Below, one piece after another: positions 7,490-16,033 of a DNA stretch of 48,705 nt. Position 1 is the stretch's first letter, and each line of letters opens with the position of its first letter. Below the pieces are notes generated by a model. That model did not search any database, was not told the DNA's origin, and worked only from the letters and a program-made list of their open reading frames with translations. Source of the stretch: Stenotrophomonas maltophilia (GTDB lineage Bacteria > Pseudomonadota > Gammaproteobacteria > Xanthomonadales > Xanthomonadaceae); NCBI RefSeq assembly GCF_004684085.1, contig NZ_SRHZ01000041.1, positions 1-48,705 of the forward strand, read 5' to 3'. Made by a program: the position numbers and the translations under genes.

Positions 7490-9343
7490 ATGACCTCGGC
7501 GTCATCGCTATCTGTAGAGCCGAGCCATGCTCGGCTGAATGCCAAGCGCAGATGGGCGATCACAGCAGCCACGCATGGCGTGGCTCTACTGCTGATCGCT
7601 CACGTCGCGCACGCGGCCGATCGCCTGCAGCTGGACGCGGCCGGTCTCGATCCGACGCAGCAGCAGCTCGCAAGGCAGACCCTGGCCGACGTGCAGGCAC
7701 TGCTGCCCGAGGGCCTGCTGCGCGCATTGCCGGCACAGGTCCAGGTGCGCTGGAGCGATGACCTGCCGGCCGATGTACATGGCCGCGCTTTCGCCGGGCG
7801 TATCGCCCTGCGTCGCGAGCTGCTGGATGATGCGGCGCCCGGCGCCCGGCGCGCACGCCGCAGCGCGTTGGTACACGAACTGACCCATGTTGCTGACCGT
7901 ACCAGCGCGAACTGGTCGCGCAGTCCGCGTTGGCGCGATCTGGCCGGATGGCAGCGCAAGCCCTGGCATCTCGGCCGTGGCGACAACGACTTCCGTGACC
8001 GCAGCCCGGATGCCTATGAACTGAAAGACCCGGCCGAGTACCTGGCGGTGAACGCCGAGCATTTCGTGCTCGACAGTGAGTTCGCCTGCCGGCGCCCGGC
8101 GCTGGCACAGTGGTACCGGGCTCACTTTGGAACGCCACCCTCGCTGCCACAGCCGCAGTGCGCCACGACGCTGCCCTTGCTCCAGGCCGAATCGGAAGAA
8201 GGCGCTGCGTCGCTGCTGCAGCTCGATCCCTCGCGTGTCTACGCGGTGGACTATCTGTTCGCCGAAGGCAGTGCGCAACCGATGAGCCGCTGGGGCCACA
8301 GCATGCTGCGGTTGGTGATCTGCCGGCCAGGTCGCGCGCCGGGCCCTGACTGCCGTCTGGATCTGGAGTACCACCGCGTGCTGTCGTTCCGCGCGTTCGT
8401 GGGCGATGTGCAGATTTCCAACTGGCGTGGCCTGACCGGTGGCTACCCGTCGCGCCTGTTCGTGCTGCCGTTGCAGCAGGTGGTGGACGAGTACACCAAG
8501 GTGGAACTACGGGGTCTGCAGTCGCTGCCGTTGCAGCTGCAACCTGATGATATCTCCAGCCTGCTCGAGCGCACCGCGCAGGTGCACTGGAGCTATGACG
8601 GGCGCTACTACTTCGTCAGCAACAACTGTGCGGTGGAAACCGCAAAGCTGCTGCAGGCGGGTGTGCCGCGCCTGGGCCAGGCTGGTCTGGCCCAGCTGAG
8701 CCCGCGCGGGCTGAAGCGCCGGCTTGCACGGCTGCATGTGCTGGATGAGCAGGTGCTGACGGACCGCAATGCAGCGCAGGCGCAGGGCTACTACTTTGCC
8801 TCGGCGCGCGATCACTACCAGCAGTTGTTCACCGTGGCAGCCGCACAGCTGGACCTTCCGGTGCGTGATGTACGCGGTTGGTTGAAGCTGCCCGCACAGC
8901 GGCGTGCGCCGTGGCTGATGCAAGGCGATCTGCGCGCCAGCGCTGGATTGCTGCTGCTGGAACAGGCCGCACAACGCCGCGCCGAGCTGCGCGCGCGCGA
9001 TGTATTGAAACGACACCTGCTTGCGGCGCCAGACAGTACCGAGACCCGCGGACTGCGCCAGCTGCTTGAGCAGAGTGGCCAGTGGCTGCGCCCGGGTACG
9101 CTGCTGGCGGATGGTGGCTATGGGTTGCCGCTGGCCGATGAGCAGGCGGTGCTGGCCGCAGCGGTTGCCACCGCCAGTACCCAGGCGGTGCCGGCCTGGC
9201 AGGCGCTGCGCGTGCAGCTACGCCAGCAGTTGCCGGCTGGCCAGCGGAACGAGATGGATGCGATCGACGCCAACCTGGCTGCACTCGGCGCGCACCTGCG
9301 GAAGCAGGCGGCCACGCCCGCTACTGGCGCGGCAGTTCGATGA
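7490..9343 (+). CDS. Secreted two-domain protein: HExxH metallopeptidase-like plus DUF4105 (Lnb N-terminal-like)
   Basis: A protein of about 617 residues. A hydrophobic signal segment (VALLLIAHVAHA, residues 30-41) follows a basic stretch. The first domain (about 45-240) has HELTH at 129-133 and a downstream glutamate in NAEHF (E190), the pattern of a zinc metallopeptidase. The second (about 240-480) has RWGHS near 268 and SNNCAVET with Cys380, typical of DUF4105, now described as the Lnb N-terminal periplasmic domain with a catalytic cysteine. The C-terminal 140 residues are Ala/Leu-rich and helical. The start at 7490 is uncertain: it has no ribosome binding site and reads through a REP pair (7514-7589). 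A later non-ATG start would give a more normal signal peptide. Its 3' end overlaps the convergent kinase gene by 23 bp. Confidence 0.85.
   Translation: MTSASSLSVEPSHARLNAKRRWAITAATHGVALLLIAHVAHAADRLQLDAAGLDPTQQQLARQTLADVQALLPEGLLRALPAQVQVRWSDDLPADVHGRAFAGRIALRRELLDDAAPGARRARRSALVHELTHVADRTSANWSRSPRWRDLAGWQRKPWHLGRGDNDFRDRSPDAYELKDPAEYLAVNAEHFVLDSEFACRRPALAQWYRAHFGTPPSLPQPQCATTLPLLQAESEEGAASLLQLDPSRVYAVDYLFAEGSAQPMSRWGHSMLRLVICRPGRAPGPDCRLDLEYHRVLSFRAFVGDVQISNWRGLTGGYPSRLFVLPLQQVVDEYTKVELRGLQSLPLQLQPDDISSLLERTAQVHWSYDGRYYFVSNNCAVETAKLLQAGVPRLGQAGLAQLSPRGLKRRLARLHVLDEQVLTDRNAAQAQGYYFASARDHYQQLFTVAAAQLDLPVRDVRGWLKLPAQRRAPWLMQGDLRASAGLLLLEQAAQRRAELRARDVLKRHLLAAPDSTETRGLRQLLEQSGQWLRPGTLLADGGYGLPLADEQAVLAAAVATASTQAVPAWQALRVQLRQQLPAGQRNEMDAIDANLAALGAHLRKQAATPATGAAVR
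7514..7536 (+). repeat. GTAG-type REP palindrome inside a coding N-terminus
   Basis: Begins GTAGAGCCGAGCC and closes with the complementary arm. With the inverted mate at 7567-7589 it forms a typical head-to-head REP pair. If translation of the secreted protein starts at 7490, this copy is translated. Confidence 0.75.
7567..7589 (-). repeat. GTAG-type REP palindrome inside a signal-peptide coding region
   Basis: Arms AGCCACGC and GCGTGGCT, ending CTAC. The palindrome encodes part of the hydrophobic core (HGVALL) of the signal peptide of the DUF4105 protein. Confidence 0.75.
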
Positions 9344-10397
9344 CGAAACGACTGCCGCCGGCGCTGCCCGGCGTGCAGTAGACCCGGCCGCCGTGCGCGT
9401 CGGCGATGGCCTTGACCACCGCCAGGCCGAGCCCGCTGCCACCGCCCTGGCGTGAGCGCGAGCCATCGGCGCGCATGAACGGAGTGAAGATATCGGCGTG
9501 CAATGCCGGGTCGATGCCAGGGCCCTCGTCCTCGATCGCCACCTGCACATGGCCGGGCGTATCGTGCACGGCAATCCGCACCTTACCCGGGCTGGCGTAG
9601 CGTCGCGCGTTCTCCAGCAATGCCAGCAACGCCTGGCGCAGCCGGGTCGGATCGCAATGAGCGGCGTGCTCCTCGCGGCTGGTTTCGAGCTCCAGCACGA
9701 AGCCGGCGGCGCGGAACTGAGGGTCGACCAGGGTCATCACCGAATGCACCTCGGCCACCACATCGGTGCGCGCGCGGCGTACGTCCAGCCGCGCATTGTC
9801 GGACAGGCTCAGCACGCGCAGATCCTCGATCAGGCGCGACAGCCCCTCGACCTGCGCCAGCAGGCTGCGGAACTGTGATTCGTCTGGCTGGAACACGCCC
9901 TCGGCCAGCCCCTGCAGGCGGCCACGAAGGATCGTCACCGGCGTCCGCAGTTCATGGGCAATGGCCGCGTGCCACATCGCACGCTCGCTCTCCACGTGCT
10001 GCAGGCGGCGTGCCATTGCATTGAAATCCTCGACCAGGGTGGCCACTTCGCCCGGTGAGTTCTCATCGACGCTGGCGCGCGCGCCGAGGTCACCGCCTGC
10101 GAGCGCGCGCACGCTGTCGACCAGTGAATTCAAGGGCGAAAGGATGCGATGAGCGAGACGGAACGACGCGGCGATGGCCAGGGCCAGGCCAGTCAGGATC
10201 ACCCCGACCATCCACGCCAGTTCCGGACCGGTCGGCAGCCAGCTTTCCGGTTCTTCGGTGCTGCCGGGGAAGAACTCGACCAGCACCGCATACAGCAGCC
10301 ACGACGACAGGATCATCATCACGATGACGCCGATCACCATCAGCGACATCGAGATGATGATGTGGCGGCTGAGCCCTGAGCGGCGCAGGCGGGCCAT
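9321..10397 (-). CDS. smeSy: Sensor histidine kinase of the efflux-linked two-component system
   Basis: A 358-residue inner-membrane kinase. Two membrane helices (about 14-40 and 60-80) flank a short periplasmic loop of about 20 residues, too small for a folded sensor domain. A HAMP linker (about 82-135) is followed by the dimerisation helix with the phospho-acceptor His148 in AIAHELRTP. The ATPase domain has LLENARRYAS (N box), DEGPGIDP (G1) and GSGLGLAVV (G2). The start ATG at 10397 overlaps the response-regulator stop by one base (TGATG), so the two are translationally coupled. The pair is divergent from the efflux genes, as smeSy-smeRy is from smeYZ in S. maltophilia; the symbol rests on that arrangement. 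Confidence 0.85.
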   Translation of the reverse strand: MARLRRSGLSRHIIISMSLMVIGVIVMMILSSWLLYAVLVEFFPGSTEEPESWLPTGPELAWMVGVILTGLALAIAASFRLAHRILSPLNSLVDSVRALAGGDLGARASVDENSPGEVATLVEDFNAMARRLQHVESERAMWHAAIAHELRTPVTILRGRLQGLAEGVFQPDESQFRSLLAQVEGLSRLIEDLRVLSLSDNARLDVRRARTDVVAEVHSVMTLVDPQFRAAGFVLELETSREEHAAHCDPTRLRQALLALLENARRYASPGKVRIAVHDTPGHVQVAIEDEGPGIDPALHADIFTPFMRADGSRSRQGGGSGLGLAVVKAIADAHGGRVYCTPGSAGGSRFVIELPRQ

Positions 10398-11146
10398 CAG
10401 CGGTCGGCCATCAACCGGTAGCCGACGCCGCGCACGCTGGCCGGAACATTGACCATGCCCACTTCGTCCAGTTTGCGGCGCAGCTTGCTGACATGGCTGT
10501 CGACGGTACGCTCCAGCGCCTCGCTTTCCGGCAGGCATTCGTGCATCAGTTCACTGCGGCTGAAGATGCGGGTCGGCGCCAGCGCCATGCAATGCAGCAG
10601 CTTGAACTCGGTGAGGGTGAGCAGCACTTCGTGGCTGTAGCCATCGCCTTCCACGTGCACGGCATGGGTAGCCGAGTCGATCAGCAGCGGGCCCGCGCGC
10701 AGCGCGGTCGGTGCGTCCACGCGCGAGGCGCGCAACGTACGCCGCAGCACGGCGCGTACGCGTGCTGCCACCTCCGCTGGATTGAATGGCTTGACCACGT
10801 AGTCGTCGGCGCCCATGCGCAGCGCGGTCAGCTTGTCCAGGTCCTGGTCCAGCGCGGTCAGCATGATCACCGGCGTTTCACCACGCTGGCGCAGCTGGGT
10901 CAGCACGCTCCAGCCATCCAGGCGCGGCAGTTGTACATCCAGCAGGACCAGGTCGGGGCGGGCGCTGCGATGCAGGTCCAGCGCACTGTGGCCATCGGCA
11001 GCGCGGACGGTGCGCAGCCCTTCGCGTTCCAGGTAGGCGGTAAGAATGTCGGCGATCTCGGCCTCATCCTCGACGATCAGGACGAGGGCGGCGAGGGCAG
11101 GGGAGGCATGCATGCAGGGGCGGGGCCTTAAGGTGCTTGCCTCCAT
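10397..11146 (-). CDS. smeRy: OmpR-family response regulator of the efflux-linked two-component system
   Basis: A 249-residue DNA-binding regulator. The receiver domain has the acidic pair in VEDE (26-28), the phospho-acceptor Asp70 in LVLLDVQLP, and Lys119 in VVKPF. The C-terminal winged helix (about 150-249) contains LTLTEFKLL and the recognition-helix region RTVDSHVSKLRRKLDE. The start at 11146 is chosen because GGAGAT lies seven bases upstream of that ATG; a downstream ATG at 11113 would also keep the whole receiver domain. It would bind the 96-bp region shared with the efflux operon. The symbol is by analogy with smeRy of S. maltophilia. Confidence 0.87.
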   Translation of the reverse strand: MEASTLRPRPCMHASPALAALVLIVEDEAEIADILTAYLEREGLRTVRAADGHSALDLHRSARPDLVLLDVQLPRLDGWSVLTQLRQRGETPVIMLTALDQDLDKLTALRMGADDYVVKPFNPAEVAARVRAVLRRTLRASRVDAPTALRAGPLLIDSATHAVHVEGDGYSHEVLLTLTEFKLLHCMALAPTRIFSRSELMHECLPESEALERTVDSHVSKLRRKLDEVGMVNVPASVRGVGYRLMADR

Positions 11147-11242
11147 CGTATCTCCACAGTTCCTCCATCGAAACCCCATCATCGCCACGCACACTCTGCG
11201 CTTCAGAACCTATCAGCCGCCTGCGCGGCATTGTGCACAGCA
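11147..11242. promoter_or_regulatory. Divergent promoter region of regulator and efflux operons
   Basis: This 96-bp gap separates the response-regulator start from the adaptor start on opposite strands. It must hold both promoters and probably the regulator's binding site. I do not see an unambiguous -35/-10 pair or a convincing direct repeat typical of OmpR-type sites. Confidence 0.5.
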
Positions 11243-12391
11243 ATGAGAACCTTCAGGACACCGGCCGCGTTGATCGCGGCCCTCGCCCTGGCCATGACGG
11301 CCTGCTCCACCCCCGAAGCCACGCCCGAAGCCACGCCACGCGTCAGCGTGGTCACCGTCGGCCCGCAGGTGGTGCAGCGCGACGACGAACTTCCCGGCCG
11401 TGTGGCCGCCGTGCGTACCGCGCAGATCCGTGCCCAGGTGGGTGGGATCGTGCAGCGTCGGCTGTTCGACCAGGGCGCCGAAGTCAGCGCCGGCCAGGCG
11501 CTGTTCCAGATCGACCCGGCCGCATTCCGGGCCGATGTCGATTCGGCATTGGCGGCGCTGCAGCGCAGCGAGGCGGCATTGGGGCGCAGTCGTGTGCAGT
11601 CACAGCGGCTGCATGCTCTGGCGGCTGCACAGGCGGTCAGCCAGCAGCACCGCGACGACGCCAGTGCCGAGTACGAACAGGCGCGTGCCGCGGTGAACGA
11701 GGCGCGCGCGATCCTCTCCCGGCGCCAGCTGGACCTGCGCTATGCCACGGTCAGTGCACCGATTGCCGGCCGCATCGACCAGACGCTGGTGACCGAAGGC
11801 GCGCTTGTCGGCGTGGCCGATACCGAGCCGATGGCGGTGGTGCAGCAGATCGACCAGGTCTACGTCGATGTGCGCCAGCCCGCCGCGCAGCTGGAGTCGC
11901 TGCAGCGCAGCGCCGCCGGTGGCGATGAGTTGCCGGTAACGATCATCGGCGCCGCCGGCAAGCCGATGCCTGAGCGTGGACAGCTACTGTTCTCCGGCAT
12001 CAACGTCGATGCACGCACCGGTGATGTGATCCTGCGCATCCTGGTCGACAACCCGCAGCGCCAATTGCTGCCGGGAATGTACGTGCGCGCGAAAGTGCCG
12101 CGCGGCGCGCCGGCCAGTGCACTGACCGTGCCGCAGCAGGCCGTGCTGCGCAGCGCCGGCGGACAGGCGTATGCCTGGGTGATCGGTGGTGATGGCAAGG
12201 CAGTGATCCGCACGCTGGAAGTCGACGGCAGCGTTGATCGCCAGTGGCTCGTGCGTACGGGTCTGAAAGCCGGCGAGAAGGTGGTGGTCGAGGGCCAGGA
12301 GCGCCTGCAGGAAGGCGTGGTGGTCGATGCGCGCGATTGGCAGATGCCGGTCGCCAGCGCCGGTGCGGTGCAGGCCGGCAGCAAGGGCTGA
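11243..12391 (+). CDS. smeY: RND efflux periplasmic adaptor lipoprotein
   Basis: A 382-residue membrane fusion protein that links an RND pump to an outer-membrane channel. It has a lipoprotein signal with the acylation cysteine in AMTAC (about residue 21). The lipoyl half-motifs (RTAQIRAQVGGIV near 55 and the partner near SAPIAGRID) flank a helical hairpin from about 95 to 165. The beta-barrel and membrane-proximal domains follow (PGMYVRAKV; QERLQEGVVV). The start is the ATG at 11243; the frame opens slightly earlier only with a TTG. The pump gene follows 36 bp downstream and no outer-membrane channel gene is present, as in smeYZ, which relies on a channel encoded elsewhere. The symbol is assigned on operon organisation. 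Confidence 0.87.
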   Translation: MRTFRTPAALIAALALAMTACSTPEATPEATPRVSVVTVGPQVVQRDDELPGRVAAVRTAQIRAQVGGIVQRRLFDQGAEVSAGQALFQIDPAAFRADVDSALAALQRSEAALGRSRVQSQRLHALAAAQAVSQQHRDDASAEYEQARAAVNEARAILSRRQLDLRYATVSAPIAGRIDQTLVTEGALVGVADTEPMAVVQQIDQVYVDVRQPAAQLESLQRSAAGGDELPVTIIGAAGKPMPERGQLLFSGINVDARTGDVILRILVDNPQRQLLPGMYVRAKVPRGAPASALTVPQQAVLRSAGGQAYAWVIGGDGKAVIRTLEVDGSVDRQWLVRTGLKAGEKVVVEGQERLQEGVVVDARDWQMPVASAGAVQAGSKG

Positions 12392-12427
12392 GCCTCTACC
12401 GGGCTGGTCCCTCCAGGGAAATACAAC

Positions 12428-15400
12428 ATGGCACGTTTCTTCATCGATCGCCCGGTGTTCGCCTGGGTGCTGGCGATCTTCATCATCCTGGCCGGCGTGC
12501 TGGCGATCCCGCGGCTGGCGGTGGAACGCTATCCGGCGGTTGCGCCGCCCAGCGTCAGCATCTACGCCAGCTACCCGGGTGCGAGCCCGCAGACGCTGAA
12601 TGACGCGGTGGTCGGCCTGATCGAGCGCGAGCTGTCCAGCGTCAAGCACCTGCTGTATTTCGAGTCGTCGGTGGACACTTCCGGCGAAGCCTCGATTACT
12701 GCGACCTTCAAGCCGGGCACCAACCCGGAGCTGGCGCAGGTGGACGTGCAGAACCGGATCAAGGCGATCGAGCCGCGCCTGCCGCGCAGCGTGCGCCAGA
12801 ACGGCCTGTTCGTCGAGGCCGCCGATTCGGGCTTCCTGATGCTGGTCGGCCTGCGTTCGCCGGATGCCAGCGTCAGCGAGGCCGCGCTGGGCGACTTCAT
12901 GGCGCGCAACATCATCGAGGAGCTGCGCCGCATCGATGGCGTCGGCCGCGTGCAGCTGTTCGGTGCCGAGCAGGCGATGCGCGTGTGGCTGGACCCGACC
13001 CGGTTGACCGGCTACGGGCTGACCATGGGTGACGTGGCCGCTGCCATCGAGCAGCAGAATCTGGAGATCTCACCAGGGCGCATCGGCGATTCGCCGGGTG
13101 TGCCGGGCCAGCGCATCACCGTGCCGTTGAGCGCCGATGGCCAGCTGTCCACGCCGGAACAGTTCGCCGCCATCGTGCTTCGTGCGGGTGCCGACGGATC
13201 ACGGGTGCTGCTGGGCGATGTCGCCCGCGTCGAGCTGGGCGCACAGAGCTATGCCTGGGGCACCCGTGAGGATGGCCATCCGGCCACCGCCGCCGGCGTG
13301 CAGCTGCGCCCGGGCGCGAATGCGGTGCGTACCGCGTCGGCCGTGCGTGAGCGCATCGCCGAGCTGGCACCGCTGCTGCCACGCGGCGTCGAGGCGAGCA
13401 TTCCGTTCGACACCGCGCCGTTCGTCAAGATCTCGATCCAGAAGGTGGTGCAGACATTGCTGGAAGCGATGCTGCTGGTGTTCGCGGTGATGTACCTGTT
13501 CCTGCAGAACTGGCGCTACACGCTGATTCCGGCGCTGGTCGCACCGATCGCGCTGCTGGGCACTTTCGCGGTGATGCTGGCGCTGGGCTTCTCGATCAAC
13601 GTGCTGACCATGTTCGGCATGGTGCTGGCGATCGGCATCATCGTCGACGACGCGATCGTAGTGGTCGAAGGCGTGGAACGGATCATGGCCGAGGAGGGCT
13701 TGCCGCCGCGAGAGGCGACCATCAAAGCGATGCGTGAGCTGACCGGCGCAGTGATCGGCATCACCCTGGTGCTGACCGCGGTGTTCATCCCGATGGCGTT
13801 GGCCAGCGGTTCGGTGGGCGCCATCTACCGCCAGTTCACCGTGGCGATGGCGGTGTCGATCCTGTTCTCGGCGCTGCTGGCCTTGAGCCTGACGCCGGCG
13901 CTGTGCGCGACGCTGCTGCGCCCGAACAGCCATGGCCATCATGGTCGTGGCGGGCTGTTCGGCGCCTTCAACCGTGGCTTCGAGCGGATGACCGGGCGTT
14001 ACCAGCGTGGCGTGGCGTCGGTGCTGCAGCGGAGCGGGCGGGTAATGGGCGTGTTCGCCGCGCTGGTAGTGGCGCTACTGCTGGGCCTGCACTGGCTGCC
14101 GGGCGCATTCCTGCCGGAAGAGGACCAGGGCTACTTCATGACTTCGATCCAGCTGCCGGCCGAAGCCACCGCCGAACGCACGCTGGCGGTGGTCGAAGCC
14201 TACGAACGGCATGTGGCGTCACGCCCGGGCATCGGCTCCAACCAGTCGATCCTCGGCTACAGCTTCTCCGGTTCCGGCCCGAGCGCGGCGCTGACCTACA
14301 CCATGCTGAAGGACTGGGGCGAGCGTGCAGGGGCCACCGCAGCCGGCGAAGTGGAGGCCGCGCAGAAGGCGATGGCCACGATTGCCGAGGGCGAGGTGAT
14401 GAGCGTGATGCCGCCGGCCATCGACAGCCTGGGGCGTTCGTCCGGCTTCTCGCTGGCCTTGCAGGCGCGTACCGGGCAGAGCCAGGCCGAGCTGCGCGCG
14501 GCCCTGCAGCAGCTGCTGAAGCTGGCCGAGGCCAGCCCGTTGCTGTCCGAAGTGCATGCCGATGGCCTGCCCGCAGGTACCAGCGTGCGGCTGGACATCG
14601 ACCGCGCCAAGGCCGAGGCGATGGGCGTGGGATTCGCTGACATCAGCAGCACGCTGTCGGCAGCGATGGGCTCGCAGTACGTCAACGACTTCCCCAACAA
14701 GGGACGGTTGCAACAGGTGATCCTGCAGGCTGATGCGCCGCACCGGATGGAGCTGGAGGACGTGCTGACGCTGTACGTGCGCAACAGCGAAGGCGGCATG
14801 GTGGCGTTGTCGGAACTGGTGACGCCGCACTGGACCGAGGCGCCGTTGCAGCTGCAGCGCTATCTCGGCTTCCCGGCGTTGAACCTGTCCGGCGCACCGG
14901 CCTCCGGCGTGTCGACCGGCCAGGCCATGGCGGAGATGGAGCGGCTGGCCGAAAAGCTGCCGTCCGGCTTTGCCCTGCAGTGGACCAGCCAGTCGCTGCA
15001 GGAGCGTGAGTCGGGCGCGCAGGCGCCGTGGCTGCTGTTGTTGTCGATGCTGGTGGTGTTCCTGGTGCTGGCGGCGCTGTACGAAAGCTGGTCGATTCCG
15101 TTGGCGGTGATGCTGGTGGTGCCACTCGGCCTGCTCGGTGCGGTCGCCGCGGTATTGTTGCGCGGCATGCCCAACGACGTGTTCTTCAAGGTCGGCATGA
15201 TCACGGTGATCGGGCTGTCGGCGAAGAACGCCATCCTCATCGTCGAGTTCGCGCGCCAGCTGCAGCAGCAGGGTCGCGGCCTGGTTGAAGCGGCACTGGA
15301 AGCGGCGCGGCTGCGCCTGCGGCCGATCGTGATGACCTCGCTGGCGTTCGCGCTGGGCGTGGTGCCGCTGATGCTGGCGCAGGGTGCGTCGAAGGAAACC

Positions 15401-15577
15401 CAGCAGGCGATTGGAACCGGTGTGTTCGGCGGCATGGTCAGTGCGACCGTGCTGGCGGTGTTCTTCGTACCGGTCTTCTATGTAGTGGTGCAGGGCGCGC
15501 GGCAGTGGATCGCGCAACGCCTGCGCAGGCGCCGGCCGATGCCGGAAGGATCCGTGGATGGAACGGGACATCGTTGA
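12428..15577 (+). CDS. smeZ: RND multidrug efflux pump, inner-membrane transporter (HAE1 family)
   Basis: A 1049-residue proton-driven pump of full AcrB-type length, with twelve membrane helices and two large periplasmic loops. Visible marks include the N-terminal MARFFIDRPVFAWVLAI, the helix-4 proton-relay segment GIIVDDAIVVVE containing the paired Asp residues, and the helix-10 region GLSAKNAILIVEFA with the relay Lys. The two-gene operon with a divergent OmpR-type two-component system and no channel gene matches SmeYZ of S. maltophilia, linked mainly to aminoglycoside resistance. That assignment is inference from layout. Its last 20 bases overlap the start of a small gene. Confidence 0.9.
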   Translation: MARFFIDRPVFAWVLAIFIILAGVLAIPRLAVERYPAVAPPSVSIYASYPGASPQTLNDAVVGLIERELSSVKHLLYFESSVDTSGEASITATFKPGTNPELAQVDVQNRIKAIEPRLPRSVRQNGLFVEAADSGFLMLVGLRSPDASVSEAALGDFMARNIIEELRRIDGVGRVQLFGAEQAMRVWLDPTRLTGYGLTMGDVAAAIEQQNLEISPGRIGDSPGVPGQRITVPLSADGQLSTPEQFAAIVLRAGADGSRVLLGDVARVELGAQSYAWGTREDGHPATAAGVQLRPGANAVRTASAVRERIAELAPLLPRGVEASIPFDTAPFVKISIQKVVQTLLEAMLLVFAVMYLFLQNWRYTLIPALVAPIALLGTFAVMLALGFSINVLTMFGMVLAIGIIVDDAIVVVEGVERIMAEEGLPPREATIKAMRELTGAVIGITLVLTAVFIPMALASGSVGAIYRQFTVAMAVSILFSALLALSLTPALCATLLRPNSHGHHGRGGLFGAFNRGFERMTGRYQRGVASVLQRSGRVMGVFAALVVALLLGLHWLPGAFLPEEDQGYFMTSIQLPAEATAERTLAVVEAYERHVASRPGIGSNQSILGYSFSGSGPSAALTYTMLKDWGERAGATAAGEVEAAQKAMATIAEGEVMSVMPPAIDSLGRSSGFSLALQARTGQSQAELRAALQQLLKLAEASPLLSEVHADGLPAGTSVRLDIDRAKAEAMGVGFADISSTLSAAMGSQYVNDFPNKGRLQQVILQADAPHRMELEDVLTLYVRNSEGGMVALSELVTPHWTEAPLQLQRYLGFPALNLSGAPASGVSTGQAMAEMERLAEKLPSGFALQWTSQSLQERESGAQAPWLLLLSMLVVFLVLAALYESWSIPLAVMLVVPLGLLGAVAAVLLRGMPNDVFFKVGMITVIGLSAKNAILIVEFARQLQQQGRGLVEAALEAARLRLRPIVMTSLAFALGVVPLMLAQGASKETQQAIGTGVFGGMVSATVLAVFFVPVFYVVVQGARQWIAQRLRRRRPMPEGSVDGTGHR

Positions 15578-15950
15578 AGACCTGCATGAGCGGCAGCTGG
15601 TGGCGCTGGAACAGCGCCTGCGGCAGGCATTGCTGGATGACGACCACGATGCGCTGACCGCGCTGGTATCGCCAGCATTGTTCATGATGGACGGGCAGGG
15701 CGGGCGCATGCTCGATCTGCCATGGCTGGGCGACTGGCTGGCCGGCAGGTTGCAGGTGCGCAGCCTGCAGTCGCACGCGGTGGAAACGCTGCTGTGCGGA
15801 CGCCTGGCATTGCTGTCCAGCGACGTGCGCTTGTCGGTGCACGACCAGGGCCAGGAGCGCGAACTGAAACTGCGCCTGCTGCGGGTGTGGACCTGCAGTT
15901 CCGGCGACAGCGGCGCACAGTTGCTGTCGATGGCGGTACTGGCCACATGA
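15558..15950 (+). CDS. Small NTF2/SnoaL-like protein translationally coupled to the efflux pump
   Basis: A 130-residue soluble protein with no signal peptide. It starts inside the pump gene (20-bp overlap, GGAAGGATCC ahead of the ATG), so it is probably made with the pump. The pattern, an amphipathic N-terminal helix, a short ALTALVSPALFMMDG segment and then alternating strands (ALLSSDVRLSVHDQG; LKLRLLRVWTCSS), resembles the NTF2-like/DUF4440 fold. The identification is from pattern only. Its role is unknown; the overlap suggests a connection with pump function or regulation rather than chance. Confidence 0.72.
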   Translation: MERDIVEDLHERQLVALEQRLRQALLDDDHDALTALVSPALFMMDGQGGRMLDLPWLGDWLAGRLQVRSLQSHAVETLLCGRLALLSSDVRLSVHDQGQERELKLRLLRVWTCSSGDSGAQLLSMAVLAT

Positions 15951-16033
15951 GCGCGGTCAGGCCGCTTTCAGGCCCCGCTCACCGACAGGTGGTAGGGTCG
16001 AGCCTCTCTGTAGTGTCGACAAGGAGTCGAGCC

